DNA of 64,000 bases, from contig NZ_JAFCKJ010000007.1 of NCBI RefSeq assembly GCF_018130465.1, positions 1 to 64,000 of the forward strand, read 5' to 3'. Every line of letters starts with the position of its first letter. Positions within the stretch are counted from its first letter, which is position 1. The notes beneath the pieces were generated by a model, which did no database searches, was not told the DNA's origin, and saw only the letters and a program-made list of their open reading frames with translations. This document shows positions 1 through 8,365 of this stretch, one piece after another. The translations under genes and the position numbers were made by a program. The DNA is from Bradyrhizobium canariense (GTDB lineage Bacteria > Pseudomonadota > Alphaproteobacteria > Rhizobiales > Xanthobacteraceae).

Positions 1-2133
1 GCACAGTCGCTCGACAACCGCGCCAGCGACATCAACAATCTGCTCGACGGCATCGCCAACGGCGTGCAGGTGCTGCAGGCCGCCAACACCGGCCTGACCT
101 CGCTGCAGAAGCTGATCGACTCCGCGAAGTCGATCGCCAACCAGGCGCTCCAGACCACCGTCGGCTACTCCACCAAGTCCAACGTCTCCACCTCGATCGC
201 GGGTGCGACGGCGGCTGATCTGCGCGGCACCACGTCCTTTGCCAGCGCGACCGCGAACAGCAACGTTGTGTACAACGGCACGGCCGGCGGCACCACGGCG
301 GCAACCGGCACCACGACGCTCGGCGCCACCATCGGCTCGTTTGCCAGCACCGGCGCAACGGCCGGCGACGGCACGACGGCCCTGACCGGCACCATCACCC
401 TGATCGCCACCAACGGCACGACTGCAACCGGCCTGGCCGGCAACGGCCAGCCTGCCGACGGCGACACGCTGACCGTGAACGGCAAGACCATCACCTTCCG
501 CGCGGGCTCGGCTCCGGCTTCGACCGCGGTTGCGTCCGGTTCGGGCGTCAGCGGCAATCTCGTCACCGACGGCAGCGGCAACACCACCGTCTATCTCGGC
601 ACCGCGGGTACCCCGGCTGCGAACGTCAACGATCTGTTGACCGCAATCGATCTCGCCAGCGGCGTGAAGACGGTGTCCATCACCGCGGGTGCAGCGACGT
701 TCGCCACCAGCGTCGGCCAGACCGCCTCGAGCGCTGCTGGCGGCGCCGTCACGCTGAAGAGCTCGACCGGTGCGGATCTGAGCGTCACCGGCAAGGCCGA
801 CCTGCTCAAGGCTCTCGCCCTGACGACGTCTACGGGTGCAGGCAATGCCAGCGTGTCCGTCAACCGCACCACGAGCGCGGGCTCGCTGGGTGCGACCCTT
901 ACGGACGGTTCGTCGCTGAATGTCGATGGTCACACCATCACCTTCAAGAACGCGCCGATCCCGGGATCGACCGGTGCCCCGAGCGTTCCAAGCGGCTTCG
1001 GTGCCACCGGTAACATCCTCACCGACGGCAACGGCAACTCGACGGTCTATCTGCAGGCGGGTACCGTCAACGACGTGCTGAAGGCGATCGACCTTGCCAC
1101 CGGCGTGCAGACCGCGACGATCAACGCCAACGGCACCGCGACGCTTGCGACCGCGACCGGCCAGTCGAACTCGACGATCAATTCGTCCGGCCAGCTCAAA
1201 CTCTCGACCGGCATCAATGCCGACCTCTCGATCACGGGCAGCGGCAATGCACTGAATGTATTCGGGCTGGCCGGCAACACCGGCAGTGCGTCGGCATTCA
1301 CTGCGGCGCGCACCTCCGGTGTCGGCGGCATTGCCGGCAAGACCTTGACCTTCTCCGCCTTCAACGGCGGCACGGCGGTCAACGTCACCTTCGGCGACGG
1401 CACCAACGGCACCGTCAAGACGCTCGATCAGCTCAACACGCAGCTTCTGGCCAACAACCTGGCCGCCACGATCGACGCCAACGGCCGGCTGACCATCACG
1501 GCATCCAACGACTACGCGTCCTCGACGATCGGTTCGACCGTCGCAGGCGGTGGCATCGGCGGCACGCTCACTTCGGCGCTGACGTTCTCGACGGCTTCCA
1601 GCCCCGTCCAGGATGCGGTTGCACAGACGGCCCGTGCGAACCTGGTCTCTCAGTACAACAACATCCTGAACCAGATCGACACGACCTCGCAGGACTCCTC
1701 GTTCAACGGCGTCAACCTGCTGAACGGCGATCAGCTCAAGCTGGTGTTCGACGAGACCGGCAAGTCGAGCCTCAACATCACCGGCGTGACCTACAACTCC
1801 AAGGGTCTCGGCCTCGCCGCGCTGACCGTCGGTGTCGACTTCATCGACAACGCCGCGTCCAACCGCGTGCTGACCAATCTGAACGCCGCGTCGAGCACGC
1901 TGCGCTCGGAAGCCTCGGCACTCGGTTCGAACCTCTCGGTGGTGCAGGTGCGTCAGGACTTCAACAAGAACCTGATCAACGTGCTGCAGACCGGTTCTTC
2001 CAACCTGACGCTCGCCGACACCAACGTCGAGGCGGCCAACAGCCAGGCGCTGTCGACCCGCCAGTCGATCGCGGTCTCCGCGCTGTCGCTGGCCAACACC
2101 TCGCAGCAGAGCGTGCTCCAGCTGCTCCGCTAA
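1..2133 (+). CDS. fliC: flagellin, first of two tandem copies (5' end outside window)
   Basis: Structural subunit of the flagellar filament, exported by the flagellar type III apparatus. The frame is open from base 1. Alignment with the next gene shows about 49 N-terminal residues lie upstream of the window. The remaining 710 residues keep the helical D1 core (GVQVLQAANTGLTSLQKLID) and the C-terminal core ending SLANTSQQSVLQLLR. Between them is a long Thr/Ser/Ala/Gly-rich surface region with two related segments, starting near bases 451 and 901, each carrying an xVxGxTITF strand and a later TDGxGNxTVYL strand. The full protein would be about 760 residues, the size class reported for the thick subpolar filament of Bradyrhizobium. 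The frame is intact and followed by a strong terminator. Confidence 0.95.
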   Translation, partial: AQSLDNRASDINNLLDGIANGVQVLQAANTGLTSLQKLIDSAKSIANQALQTTVGYSTKSNVSTSIAGATAADLRGTTSFASATANSNVVYNGTAGGTTAATGTTTLGATIGSFASTGATAGDGTTALTGTITLIATNGTTATGLAGNGQPADGDTLTVNGKTITFRAGSAPASTAVASGSGVSGNLVTDGSGNTTVYLGTAGTPAANVNDLLTAIDLASGVKTVSITAGAATFATSVGQTASSAAGGAVTLKSSTGADLSVTGKADLLKALALTTSTGAGNASVSVNRTTSAGSLGATLTDGSSLNVDGHTITFKNAPIPGSTGAPSVPSGFGATGNILTDGNGNSTVYLQAGTVNDVLKAIDLATGVQTATINANGTATLATATGQSNSTINSSGQLKLSTGINADLSITGSGNALNVFGLAGNTGSASAFTAARTSGVGGIAGKTLTFSAFNGGTAVNVTFGDGTNGTVKTLDQLNTQLLANNLAATIDANGRLTITASNDYASSTIGSTVAGGGIGGTLTSALTFSTASSPVQDAVAQTARANLVSQYNNILNQIDTTSQDSSFNGVNLLNGDQLKLVFDETGKSSLNITGVTYNSKGLGLAALTVGVDFIDNAASNRVLTNLNAASSTLRSEASALGSNLSVVQVRQDFNKNLINVLQTGSSNLTLADTNVEAANSQALSTRQSIAVSALSLANTSQQSVLQLLR

Positions 2134-2160
2134 GCAGCTGATATCGCGAAATAAATCAGA

Positions 2161-2191
2161 GCGGCGGGGCCATTTGCCCCGCCGCTTTTTT
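2161..2191 (+). terminator. intrinsic terminator after the first flagellin gene
   Basis: A perfect 10-bp stem (GCGGCGGGGC with GCCCCGCCGC) around a CATTT loop is followed by six T residues, 27 bases after the flagellin stop. It separates the two flagellin transcription units. Confidence 0.93.
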
Positions 2192-2249
2192 GCGTCCGGA
2201 GGCGGGCAGGGATGTTCACCGGCCATTAACCCTATCCCTTAAACCGGCG

Positions 2250-2264
2250 TTAACCATACTTTAA
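2250..2264 (+). promoter_or_regulatory. CtrA-type box upstream of the second flagellin gene
   Basis: TTAA-CCATACT-TTAA, the canonical TTAA-N7-TTAA spacing of CtrA full sites. It includes the TTAACCAT form and lies 84 bases before the flagellin start. Another TTAA pair with 9-base spacing lies just upstream (2226-2242). CtrA binding is inferred from the motif. Confidence 0.6.
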
Positions 2265-2347
2265 AGGACAGCCTCTAAGACTGGACAAAAGCCCGCTTTC
2301 AAGACCGCGCGGCCGATTCGTACCTGGTTCAAGAGGAAGACTCGCCA

Positions 2348-4636
2348 ATGTCCAACATCGTTCTCTCGGCGTCCGTTCGCCAGAACCTGTTGTCGCTGCA
2401 GTCGACGGCCGACTTGCTGGCCACGACGCAGGAGCGGCTGTCGACCGGTAAGAAGGTCAACACGGCGCTCGACAATCCCACCAACTTCTTCACGGCGCAG
2501 GGGTTGGACAACCGGGCGAGCGACATCAGCAACCTGCTGGATGGCATCAACAACGGTGTGCAGGTGCTCCAGGCTGCCAATACCGGCATCACCTCGCTGC
2601 AGAAGCTGATCGACAGCGCCAAGTCGATCGCCAACCAGGCGCTGCAGACCACGGTCGGCTATTCCACCAAGTCGAACGTCTCCACCACGATTCCGGGCGC
2701 GACGCCCGCCGACCTGCGCGGCACGACCTCCTATGCAAGCGCGACCGCCAAGAGCAACGTGCTCTATACCGGCGCAGCCGGTGGCGTAACCCCGGTCACG
2801 GGAACTGCTGCGCTTGGCGCCTCACTGGGCTCGACCGCCGGCGCCTTTACCGGCACAGCGGCGCTCGCGGCCGACGGCACCACCGCACTGTCCGGTACCG
2901 CCACGCTGCTCGGCACCACCGCATCTACCACCTTCAGCACGGCGCCCGCGGACGGCGACACCATCACGGTCAACGGCAAGACCATCACCTTCCGCACCGG
3001 TATCGCCCCGAACGCGCAGCCGACCGGTTGGGGCCTCGACCCCAGCGGACACATCGCCACGGACGGTAACGGCAATTCGATCGTCTACGAGGGAACGGCG
3101 GCTGCGCCCGGCGCGACTGTCAACGACGTCCTCAGCGCGATCGACCTCGCCAGCGGCGTCAAGACCGCGGCCATCAGCGCAGGTGCCGCAACCATCACGG
3201 TCAGCGGCTCGGCCGGTCCGATCGGCACGCTGCAGGTGGCATCGTCCGTCACGGGCGGCCAGGTCACGCTGAAGAGCTCGACCGGCGCCGATCTGAGCGT
3301 GACCGGCAAGGCCGACTTCCTCAACAAGCTCGGTTTGACCGCGGCCACCGGCGCAGGCAATGCGAGCGTGACTGCGGCCCGATCGACCACCGCGGGCTCG
3401 CTCGGCTCTCTCGTTCAAGACGGCTCGACGCTGAACATCGACGGCCACACCATCACCTTCAAGAACGCTCAGACGCCCCAGTCGGCGATCAGCGTGACCT
3501 CCGGCGGCGTCAACGGCAACATCGTCACCGACGGCAACGGCAATTCGACCGTCTACATCCAGAGCGCGACGCTCAACGATCTGCTCAACTCCATCGACCT
3601 CGCCACCGGCGTCAAGACCGCCAGCATCTTCAACGGCGCGGCAACGCTGTCGACCACCGCGGGCCAGATCCCCTCGTCGGTCAACAGCAGCGGTCAGCTT
3701 GCGCTCTCCACCGGCATCAACGCCGATCTGTCGATCACCGGCACCGGCAATGCGCTCAACGCGTTCGGTCTCAGCGGCAATACGGGAACGGCAACCGCTT
3801 TCGCCGCGGCGCGGAACTCCGGTGTCGGCGGGGTCAGCGGCAAGACGCTGACCTTCACCTCCTTCAACGGCGGCACGCCGGTGAACGTCACCTTCGGCGA
3901 CGGCACCAACGGCACCGTCAAGACGCTCGACCAGCTCAATGTGCAGCTTCAGGCCAACCACCTGACGGCGACGATCGACGCCAACGGCGTGCTGACGGTC
4001 ACCACCGTCAACGAGTACGCGTCCTCGACGCTCGGCTCGACTGCCGCCGGCGGTACGGTCGGTGGTACGCTCACCGGCGTGCTGGCCTTTACCACCGCGC
4101 AGCCCCCGATTCAGGATCCGGTCGCGCAGACCGCGCGCTCCGGCCTGGTCAGTCAGTTCAACAACATCCTGGCTCAGATCGACACGACGTCGCAGGACTC
4201 GTCCTTCAACGGCGTCAACCTGCTCAACGGCGACACGCTGAAGCTGGTCTTCAACGAGAACGGCAGCTCGACGCTCGGCATCAACGGCGTCGTGTTCAAC
4301 GCGGCCGGCCTCGGTCTCAGCAATCTCGTTCCCGGCACGGACTTCATCGACAACGGTGCCACCAACAAGGTGCTGGCCAGCCTGAATGCCGCGTCGAGCA
4401 CGCTGCGCTCCGAGGGTTCTTCGCTCGGTTCGAATCTGTCGATCGTGCAGGTGCGTCAGGATTTCTCCAAGAACCTGATCAACGTTCTGCAGACCGGCTC
4501 GTCCAACCTGACGCTCGCCGACACCAACGAGGAAGCGGCGAACAGCCAGGCGCTGTCGACCCGCCAGTCGATCGCGGTGTCCGCGCTGTCGCTGGCCAAC
4601 CAGTCGCAACAGAGCGTGCTGCAGCTGCTCCGCTAA
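2348..4636 (+). CDS. fliC: flagellin, second tandem copy
   Basis: Complete 762-residue flagellin. The N-terminal D0/D1 helices (MSNIVLSASVRQNLLSLQST) and the C-terminal helices (about 590-762, ending QSQQSVLQLLR) are nearly identical to the upstream copy. The middle, about residues 140-580, is a divergent Thr/Gly/Ala-rich surface region, again built of two related segments (an xVxGxTITF strand, then TDGNGNSxVYxx). An AGAGGAAGA ribosome site lies upstream of the ATG. It has its own promoter region with a CtrA-type box and its own terminator. Similarity is highest at both ends and lowest in the middle, the usual pattern for duplicated flagellins exchanging surface domains. The size is well above the roughly 270-500 residues of most flagellins. 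Confidence 0.97.
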   Translation: MSNIVLSASVRQNLLSLQSTADLLATTQERLSTGKKVNTALDNPTNFFTAQGLDNRASDISNLLDGINNGVQVLQAANTGITSLQKLIDSAKSIANQALQTTVGYSTKSNVSTTIPGATPADLRGTTSYASATAKSNVLYTGAAGGVTPVTGTAALGASLGSTAGAFTGTAALAADGTTALSGTATLLGTTASTTFSTAPADGDTITVNGKTITFRTGIAPNAQPTGWGLDPSGHIATDGNGNSIVYEGTAAAPGATVNDVLSAIDLASGVKTAAISAGAATITVSGSAGPIGTLQVASSVTGGQVTLKSSTGADLSVTGKADFLNKLGLTAATGAGNASVTAARSTTAGSLGSLVQDGSTLNIDGHTITFKNAQTPQSAISVTSGGVNGNIVTDGNGNSTVYIQSATLNDLLNSIDLATGVKTASIFNGAATLSTTAGQIPSSVNSSGQLALSTGINADLSITGTGNALNAFGLSGNTGTATAFAAARNSGVGGVSGKTLTFTSFNGGTPVNVTFGDGTNGTVKTLDQLNVQLQANHLTATIDANGVLTVTTVNEYASSTLGSTAAGGTVGGTLTGVLAFTTAQPPIQDPVAQTARSGLVSQFNNILAQIDTTSQDSSFNGVNLLNGDTLKLVFNENGSSTLGINGVVFNAAGLGLSNLVPGTDFIDNGATNKVLASLNAASSTLRSEGSSLGSNLSIVQVRQDFSKNLINVLQTGSSNLTLADTNEEAANSQALSTRQSIAVSALSLANQSQQSVLQLLR

Positions 4637-4666
4637 TTTCGCGGCGCAAGATCGCTACTCGATTTC

Positions 4667-4696
4667 GCGGCGGGGCTAACGCTCCGCCGTTCATTT
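4667..4696 (+). terminator. intrinsic terminator after the second flagellin gene
   Basis: A GC-rich stem (GCGGCGGGGC with GCTCCGCCGT) around a TAAC loop is followed by TCATTTT, 30 bases after the stop codon. The stem resembles the terminator after the first copy, so it was probably duplicated with the gene. Confidence 0.85.
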
Positions 4697-4925
4697 TACG
4701 GAGATCGCTAAGGCAGGATTAGCTGAGATTGATGCGCATCGCGCGTGACGTGTTTACAGCGTGCAGATGCGCATCTAGCTTCGACGACGAAGTACTCCGT
4801 GCCCCGTAATAGTCCGGAGTGCTTCCAAGCACACACGTAAGCAAATCTTAAGCGGTGCTGCCTAGGGTTGGGAAAGAAATCCTTAAGCGCGTTCAACGGG
4901 CTAGGTAACCTCCAGGGTGTGATTG

Positions 4926-5294
4926 ATGTCGAATTCCGCTGCCTCGGCCTACGCGCGTGTTGCAACGACCACCGCCTCTCCTCGCGACATCGAAGCGCAG
5001 ACCCTGCTCAAGGCCGCGAACAAGCTTCAGGATGCGATCAACAACGCCGAACCGTTCAGCGAGCAGACCACGCAGGCGCTGATGTTCAATCGCAAGCTCT
5101 GGACGATTTTCCTGAGCGAGGCCATGCGCGAGAACAATCCGCAGCCGCTCGACGTCCGGCAGAAGATCGCCAACATCAGCGTGTTCGTGCTGAGCCAGAC
5201 TGCCGCGCTGCAGATGAGCCCGCAGTTCGATCACTTCCGTCCGCTGATCGAGATCAACCGCAATATCGCCGCCGGTCTGTCCGGCCGTCCGTGA
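4926..5294 (+). CDS. flaF: flagellar biosynthesis regulator FlaF
   Basis: 122 residues, the usual FlaF size, with the family's N-terminal SAYARVA and the QTLLKAANKL and LFNRKLWTIFL-type helices (here ALMFNRKLWTIF), ending near LIEINRNIAAGL. In alphaproteobacteria FlaF promotes flagellin translation and secretion and works opposite FlbT, which destabilises flagellin mRNA. A TTG codon directly precedes the chosen ATG; the ATG is preferred. It sits 289 bases after the second flagellin terminator and so is probably transcribed separately. FlbT, its usual partner, is not beside it; the next stretch is a decayed unrelated gene. Confidence 0.9.
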   Translation: MSNSAASAYARVATTTASPRDIEAQTLLKAANKLQDAINNAEPFSEQTTQALMFNRKLWTIFLSEAMRENNPQPLDVRQKIANISVFVLSQTAALQMSPQFDHFRPLIEINRNIAAGLSGRP

Positions 5295-5306
5295 TGGAAG
5301 CCGGTC

Positions 5307-5574
5307 ATGGCCGGCATCATTGAGCATCTCGTCGACCGCGTATAGGTCGAACGTGCGCTCGAGCACCTCGGCTCGTCGAAATACGTCGTCGTGGATTCAG
5401 CGCTCTATCAGGGCAACTGGACCGGCGCGTAAGCCGACGACGGCTCGTTCCGCTTCGGCAACGCCCAAGTTCACGCTGACTTATATCGGCAAGGCGCAGA
5501 TCAGGAACGTCGTCACTGATCCCGCGACCGGCTCGAGCTATCTCGACACGGCCGTTGCGACGCTCGACGCCTGA
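5307..5574 (+). pseudogene. decayed small gene following flaF
   Basis: From the ATG at 5307 the frame reads MAGIIEHLVDRV, a stop at 5343, VERALEHLGSSKYVVVDSAL, YQGNWTGA, and a second stop at 5430. It then continues (DDGSFRFGNA) until a frame change near 5463, after which another frame reads KFTLTYIGKAQIRNVV to the stop at 5574. The three pieces join into one plausible beta-rich protein of about 89 residues, so two nonsense changes and one frameshift fit a recently inactivated gene. The SxFRxGxxKFTL and DPATGxSYLDTA style resembles small uncharacterised Bradyrhizobium proteins, from memory only. It does not resemble FlbT. Confidence 0.6.
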
Positions 5575-5577
5575 TCG

Positions 5578-5937
5578 TCAGGCGCTGCGGTCCGTGCTGG
5601 TCGGACGCGAGGGCTCGGATTTCAAATCCTGCGCATGGAAATAGGCCCGCCGGCGCAGCATTGCTTCGTCGGGGAACTGGTTGACCACCGCGTCGGTCCT
5701 GTCGTTGACGACCTGGAAGACGAAGGACGCCGCCGCCTGGTCGAACACGACCTGGCGTGAGACGTTCTCGCTGCTTCGCAAATCATTGCGTGCAGGGGCG
5801 CTGGCGTCGCCAGCGGCCACAGTCTGGCTCACCGGCAGATCGGTTTGCACGGCCTCGTTCGCCGCCGCATTCGACGTCGTTACGATCTGCACGGCGACCG
5901 GGATCCCCACCGGCCTGATGCTGAAATCTGTACTCAT
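5578..5937 (-). CDS. FlaG-like small flagellar-cluster protein
   Basis: 119 residues, cytoplasmic, with no signal or membrane segment. The N-terminal half is low complexity. Residues about 68-95 read FVFQVVNDRTDAVVNQFPDE, which resembles the FlaG pattern of two short strands ending in V-I/V-x-Q-I/F-P-x-E. FlaG proteins affect filament length or assembly. The match is short, so the assignment is tentative. The gene runs opposite to flaF and is followed on the same strand only by the decayed gene's antisense. Confidence 0.6.
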   Translation of the reverse strand: MSTDFSIRPVGIPVAVQIVTTSNAAANEAVQTDLPVSQTVAAGDASAPARNDLRSSENVSRQVVFDQAAASFVFQVVNDRTDAVVNQFPDEAMLRRRAYFHAQDLKSEPSRPTSTDRSA

Positions 5938-6035
5938 GGCAGCCTCCTGGTTGCCTAACGCGAGTCAAATCCCAACCCCTCTCAATACGCAACCATGGAA
6001 CACCAGGATTGAACACCCGGTAAGGAAACGTGCCT

Positions 6036-6067
6036 AACCGCGCGACGATGTTGCCGCGCGGTTTTTC
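6036..6067. terminator. GC-rich hairpin between flaG-like gene and flgN
   Basis: A perfect 9-bp stem (AACCGCGCG with CGCGCGGTT) around a 10-base loop, with a short T run on the plus strand. It lies just past the 3' end of flgN, where transcription of the flgI-cheL-flgN unit would end. The T run faces the plus strand, so its efficiency for that operon is uncertain. Confidence 0.5.
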
Positions 6068-6096
6068 GTAAAATTGTCGCTTGTTCTTGCGCGTGC

Positions 6097-6594
6097 TCAG
6101 AGCGAGCGGCTGACCGCGAGCGGGGTGATGTGGCGCGGGCCCGGCGTGGCGCGTCGCCCCGCGGCCGTGTAGGTGTTCGGCACGTTGCGCTTCTGGATCT
6201 CGGCATTGACGCCGCGCACGACGCTCTCTGAGACCGCGTGAGCGGTTGCGAGCACGGTGAGATTGACCTGGAGCATCGCGCGGAATGCATCGTGGTGCCG
6301 ATGCAGCGTCGAGAGCAGCTCGGGCACGGATTTCGCGAGCTGGGCCTGGTTCGCCTTCAACTGGCTGACGGCGCCGACATAGTTTCGCGACAGCTCCTGC
6401 TTCTTGCTCTCGAGGGTCATCGCCTCGCGGACCTTGCCGGCGCGCACGAGTTCGGTCTCGCGCTCGATCAGGCCGAGCAGGGCACTCATCGCATCCATCA
6501 ACTGCTCGGCGATCTTGCGCGCCTCGGCGCTCCCCGATGCGGTGTTCGGGCGCTGTGCTTGCACCGGCTGACGCGAGGCGTTGAACTGGTTCAT
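6097..6594 (-). CDS. flgN: flagellar export chaperone FlgN family
   Basis: 165 residues, predicted mainly helical. The segment from about residue 25 to 125 has the FlgN pattern: a long amphipathic helix (LLGLIERETELVRAGKVREA), then a KKQELSRNYVGAVSQLKANQ helix. FlgN is the cytoplasmic chaperone that delivers the hook-filament junction proteins FlgK and FlgL to the export gate. The start was set at the ATG at 6594 (MNQFNASRQPVQAQ); the open frame continues upstream but only as an overlap shadow of the cheL gene. It lies 11 bases downstream of cheL on the same strand, fitting a flgI-cheL-flgN operon. Confidence 0.82.
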   Translation of the reverse strand: MNQFNASRQPVQAQRPNTASGSAEARKIAEQLMDAMSALLGLIERETELVRAGKVREAMTLESKKQELSRNYVGAVSQLKANQAQLAKSVPELLSTLHRHHDAFRAMLQVNLTVLATAHAVSESVVRGVNAEIQKRNVPNTYTAAGRRATPGPRHITPLAVSRSL

Positions 6595-6605
6595 CTTGTT
6601 TGACC

Positions 6606-6971
6606 TTATGCCGTGCGGATCGTTTTCGCCTGTTGCATGATCAGGGTGCGATAGACGTCGGTGGCGATGCCGACGCCGCCGGCGTTGGCGAAGTTCTTGG
6701 AGTATTGCTCGGTCAGCATCGAGCGCCACACGCCGGTGCCCGGCGTGTCGCCGAACGGGCCTTCGCCCTTCAGACCCGAGGTCATCTGCGAGAACATGCT
6801 GTTGAGGAACATCGCCTCGAAGTCGGTGGCGATCTTCTGCGCCTTGGCCTGCTGCTTCGGCGGGACCTTCTGCAGTGCCGCGGCGAGATCGAAGTCCGGC
6901 CGGCCATTACGGCTCTCCACCGAGAAGGCGGAGCTGGCGACGCGTGCGGTGTTGACCGTGCCGGCCTGCAT
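6606..6971 (-). CDS. cheL: rod-binding protein, FlgJ N-terminal type (CheL)
   Basis: 121 residues covering only the rod-capping half of FlgJ. The family core is visible: KIATDFEAMFLNSMFSQM, then GPFGDTPGTGVWRSMLTEQY and NAGGVGIATDVYRTL. The C-terminal muramidase domain of gammaproteobacterial FlgJ is absent, as is usual in alphaproteobacteria, where the short protein is often called CheL. It helps assemble the rod through the periplasm. Its ATG overlaps the flgI stop by one base (TGATG), indicating translational coupling with the P-ring gene. Confidence 0.9.
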   Translation of the reverse strand: MQAGTVNTARVASSAFSVESRNGRPDFDLAAALQKVPPKQQAKAQKIATDFEAMFLNSMFSQMTSGLKGEGPFGDTPGTGVWRSMLTEQYSKNFANAGGVGIATDVYRTLIMQQAKTIRTA

Positions 6972-8095
6972 CACATCACCTCGATGTCGGCTTCGATCGC
7001 ACCGGCGGCCTTGATCGCCTGCAGGATGCTGATGAGATCGCGCGGGCCGATGCCGAGGCCGTTGAGGCCGTCGACGAGCTGCTGCAGCGAGACGCCGTCC
7101 TTGACGACGGCGAACTTCTTGCCGTCCTCGGTGACGCTGACGCTGCTGCGCGGCGCGACCACGGTCCGCCCGCGGGACAGCGGGTTGGGCTGGCTGACCT
7201 GCGGGCTCTCGGAGATCGTGACGGTGAGGTTGCCCTGTGCGACTGCAACGGTGGCGACGCGGACGTCGCGGCCCATCACGATGATGCCGCTGCGTTCGTC
7301 GATGACGATCTTGGCGGCGAGATCCGGATCGACCTGGAGCTGCTCGATCTCGGTGAGAAAGGCGACGACGTTGCCCTTGAACTCCGGCGGGATCGCAAGC
7401 TGCACGGTCGATGGGTCGATCGGCTCGGCCGTCTTGACGCCGAGATAGTCGTTGATCGCGGCAGCGACCCGCTTGGCCGTGGTGAAGTCGGCGTTGCGCA
7501 GCGCAAGGCGGACGTTCGGCAGGCGATTGAGCGCGAACTCGATCTCGCGCTCGATGATGGCGCCGTTTGCAATGCGTCCGACGGTCGGCACGCCACGCAC
7601 GATTTTCGCCGCTTCGCCCTCGGCCTGGAATCCGGAGATCGCGAGCGAGCCCTGTGCGACCGAGTAGACGTTGCCGTCGGCGCCGAGGAGGGGGGTGACG
7701 AGCAGGGTGCCGCCCTGGAGATTCTTGGCGTCGCCGAGCGCGGAGACGGTGACGTCCATGCGCGTGCCCTGGGTGGCGAAGGCCGGCAGATTGCCTGTCA
7801 CCATCACGGCGGCGACGTTGCCGGTGCGGATGGTGGCGCCGCGGATGTTGACGCCCATGCGCTCGAGCATCGCTTGCAGCGACTGCTTGGTGAAGGGGAT
7901 GTTGTTGAGGGTGTCGCCGGTGCCGTTGAGGCCGACGACGAGGCCGTAGCCGATGAGCTGGTTCTGCCGCACGCCTTCGATGTTGGCGAGATCCTTGATG
8001 CGCGATGTCGCGCTTGCAGACGCGACCGAGAGCACCAGCGCTGACAGCGCGGCGCAGGCCACCCCCACAATTCTCACCCAACGAACGCTTGGCAT
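6971..8095 (-). CDS. flgI: flagellar P-ring protein FlgI
   Basis: Forms the periplasmic P ring around the rod. From the ATG at 8095 the protein is 374 residues, with a signal peptide (hydrophobic core VGVACAALSALVLSVASASA). The FlgI signature follows: RIKDLANIEGVRQNQLIGYG, then GTGDTLNNIPFTKQSLQAML and MGVNIRG. The C-terminus has DGVSLQQLVDGLNGLGI. A start 24 bases further upstream is open, but the inner ATG has a purine-rich site (GGGGAGCAGAGG) directly before it and gives a standard signal peptide. It is first in the flgI-cheL-flgN unit, divergent from fliX. Confidence 0.96.
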   Translation of the reverse strand: MPSVRWVRIVGVACAALSALVLSVASASATSRIKDLANIEGVRQNQLIGYGLVVGLNGTGDTLNNIPFTKQSLQAMLERMGVNIRGATIRTGNVAAVMVTGNLPAFATQGTRMDVTVSALGDAKNLQGGTLLVTPLLGADGNVYSVAQGSLAISGFQAEGEAAKIVRGVPTVGRIANGAIIEREIEFALNRLPNVRLALRNADFTTAKRVAAAINDYLGVKTAEPIDPSTVQLAIPPEFKGNVVAFLTEIEQLQVDPDLAAKIVIDERSGIIVMGRDVRVATVAVAQGNLTVTISESPQVSQPNPLSRGRTVVAPRSSVSVTEDGKKFAVVKDGVSLQQLVDGLNGLGIGPRDLISILQAIKAAGAIEADIEVM

Positions 8096-8315
8096 CCTCT
8101 GCTCCCCGAGGCTCCTCAAATCGAAGGACCATCACGACACTCCCATGACGAGCTGGTCCGACGCTGTCCTTGCGAGCGCTGTGCCAACTCGGGGCAGCGG
8201 GGGTAGGTGGCTGAATAGGTTGAATAAATCTGTTTCGAGCGGTCTCAGCCTGTGTTGTCCCTGAGGAGCGAAACTGCCGCCTGTCGGCAGATTTTGCCGG
8301 GCTGTTTACGGGCCG

Positions 8316-8323
8316 TTAACCAT
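8316..8323 (+). promoter_or_regulatory. CtrA half-site upstream of fliX
   Basis: TTAACCAT, the half-site form found in CtrA boxes, 43 bases upstream of the fliX ATG in the flgI/fliX divergent region. There is no second TTAA at 7-base spacing, so support is weak alone; it counts mainly with the full boxes elsewhere in the window. Confidence 0.35.
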
Positions 8324-8365
8324 AAAGCGGCGAGTGTGGCGCATCGACCACCCGGATTGCTTCCG

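Noticed and set aside
2283-2296. Sigma-54 promoter upstream of the second flagellin (GG-N10-GC)
   Set aside because: Only the GG and GC are right; the TTGC of the -12 element is missing. Chance occurrence is likely.
2822-4609. A 595-codon minus-strand frame inside the second flagellin
   Set aside because: It shadows the flagellin's repetitive codons and has no plausible domain.
5307-5574. FlbT remnant
   Set aside because: The joined reading does not resemble the FlbT sequence; only its position beside flaF suggested it.
6606-8135. One open frame of 509 codons that joins antisense of flgI to cheL
   Set aside because: Only the C-terminal 121 residues are the real CheL; the upstream part is in the wrong frame over flgI. 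Not a fusion.
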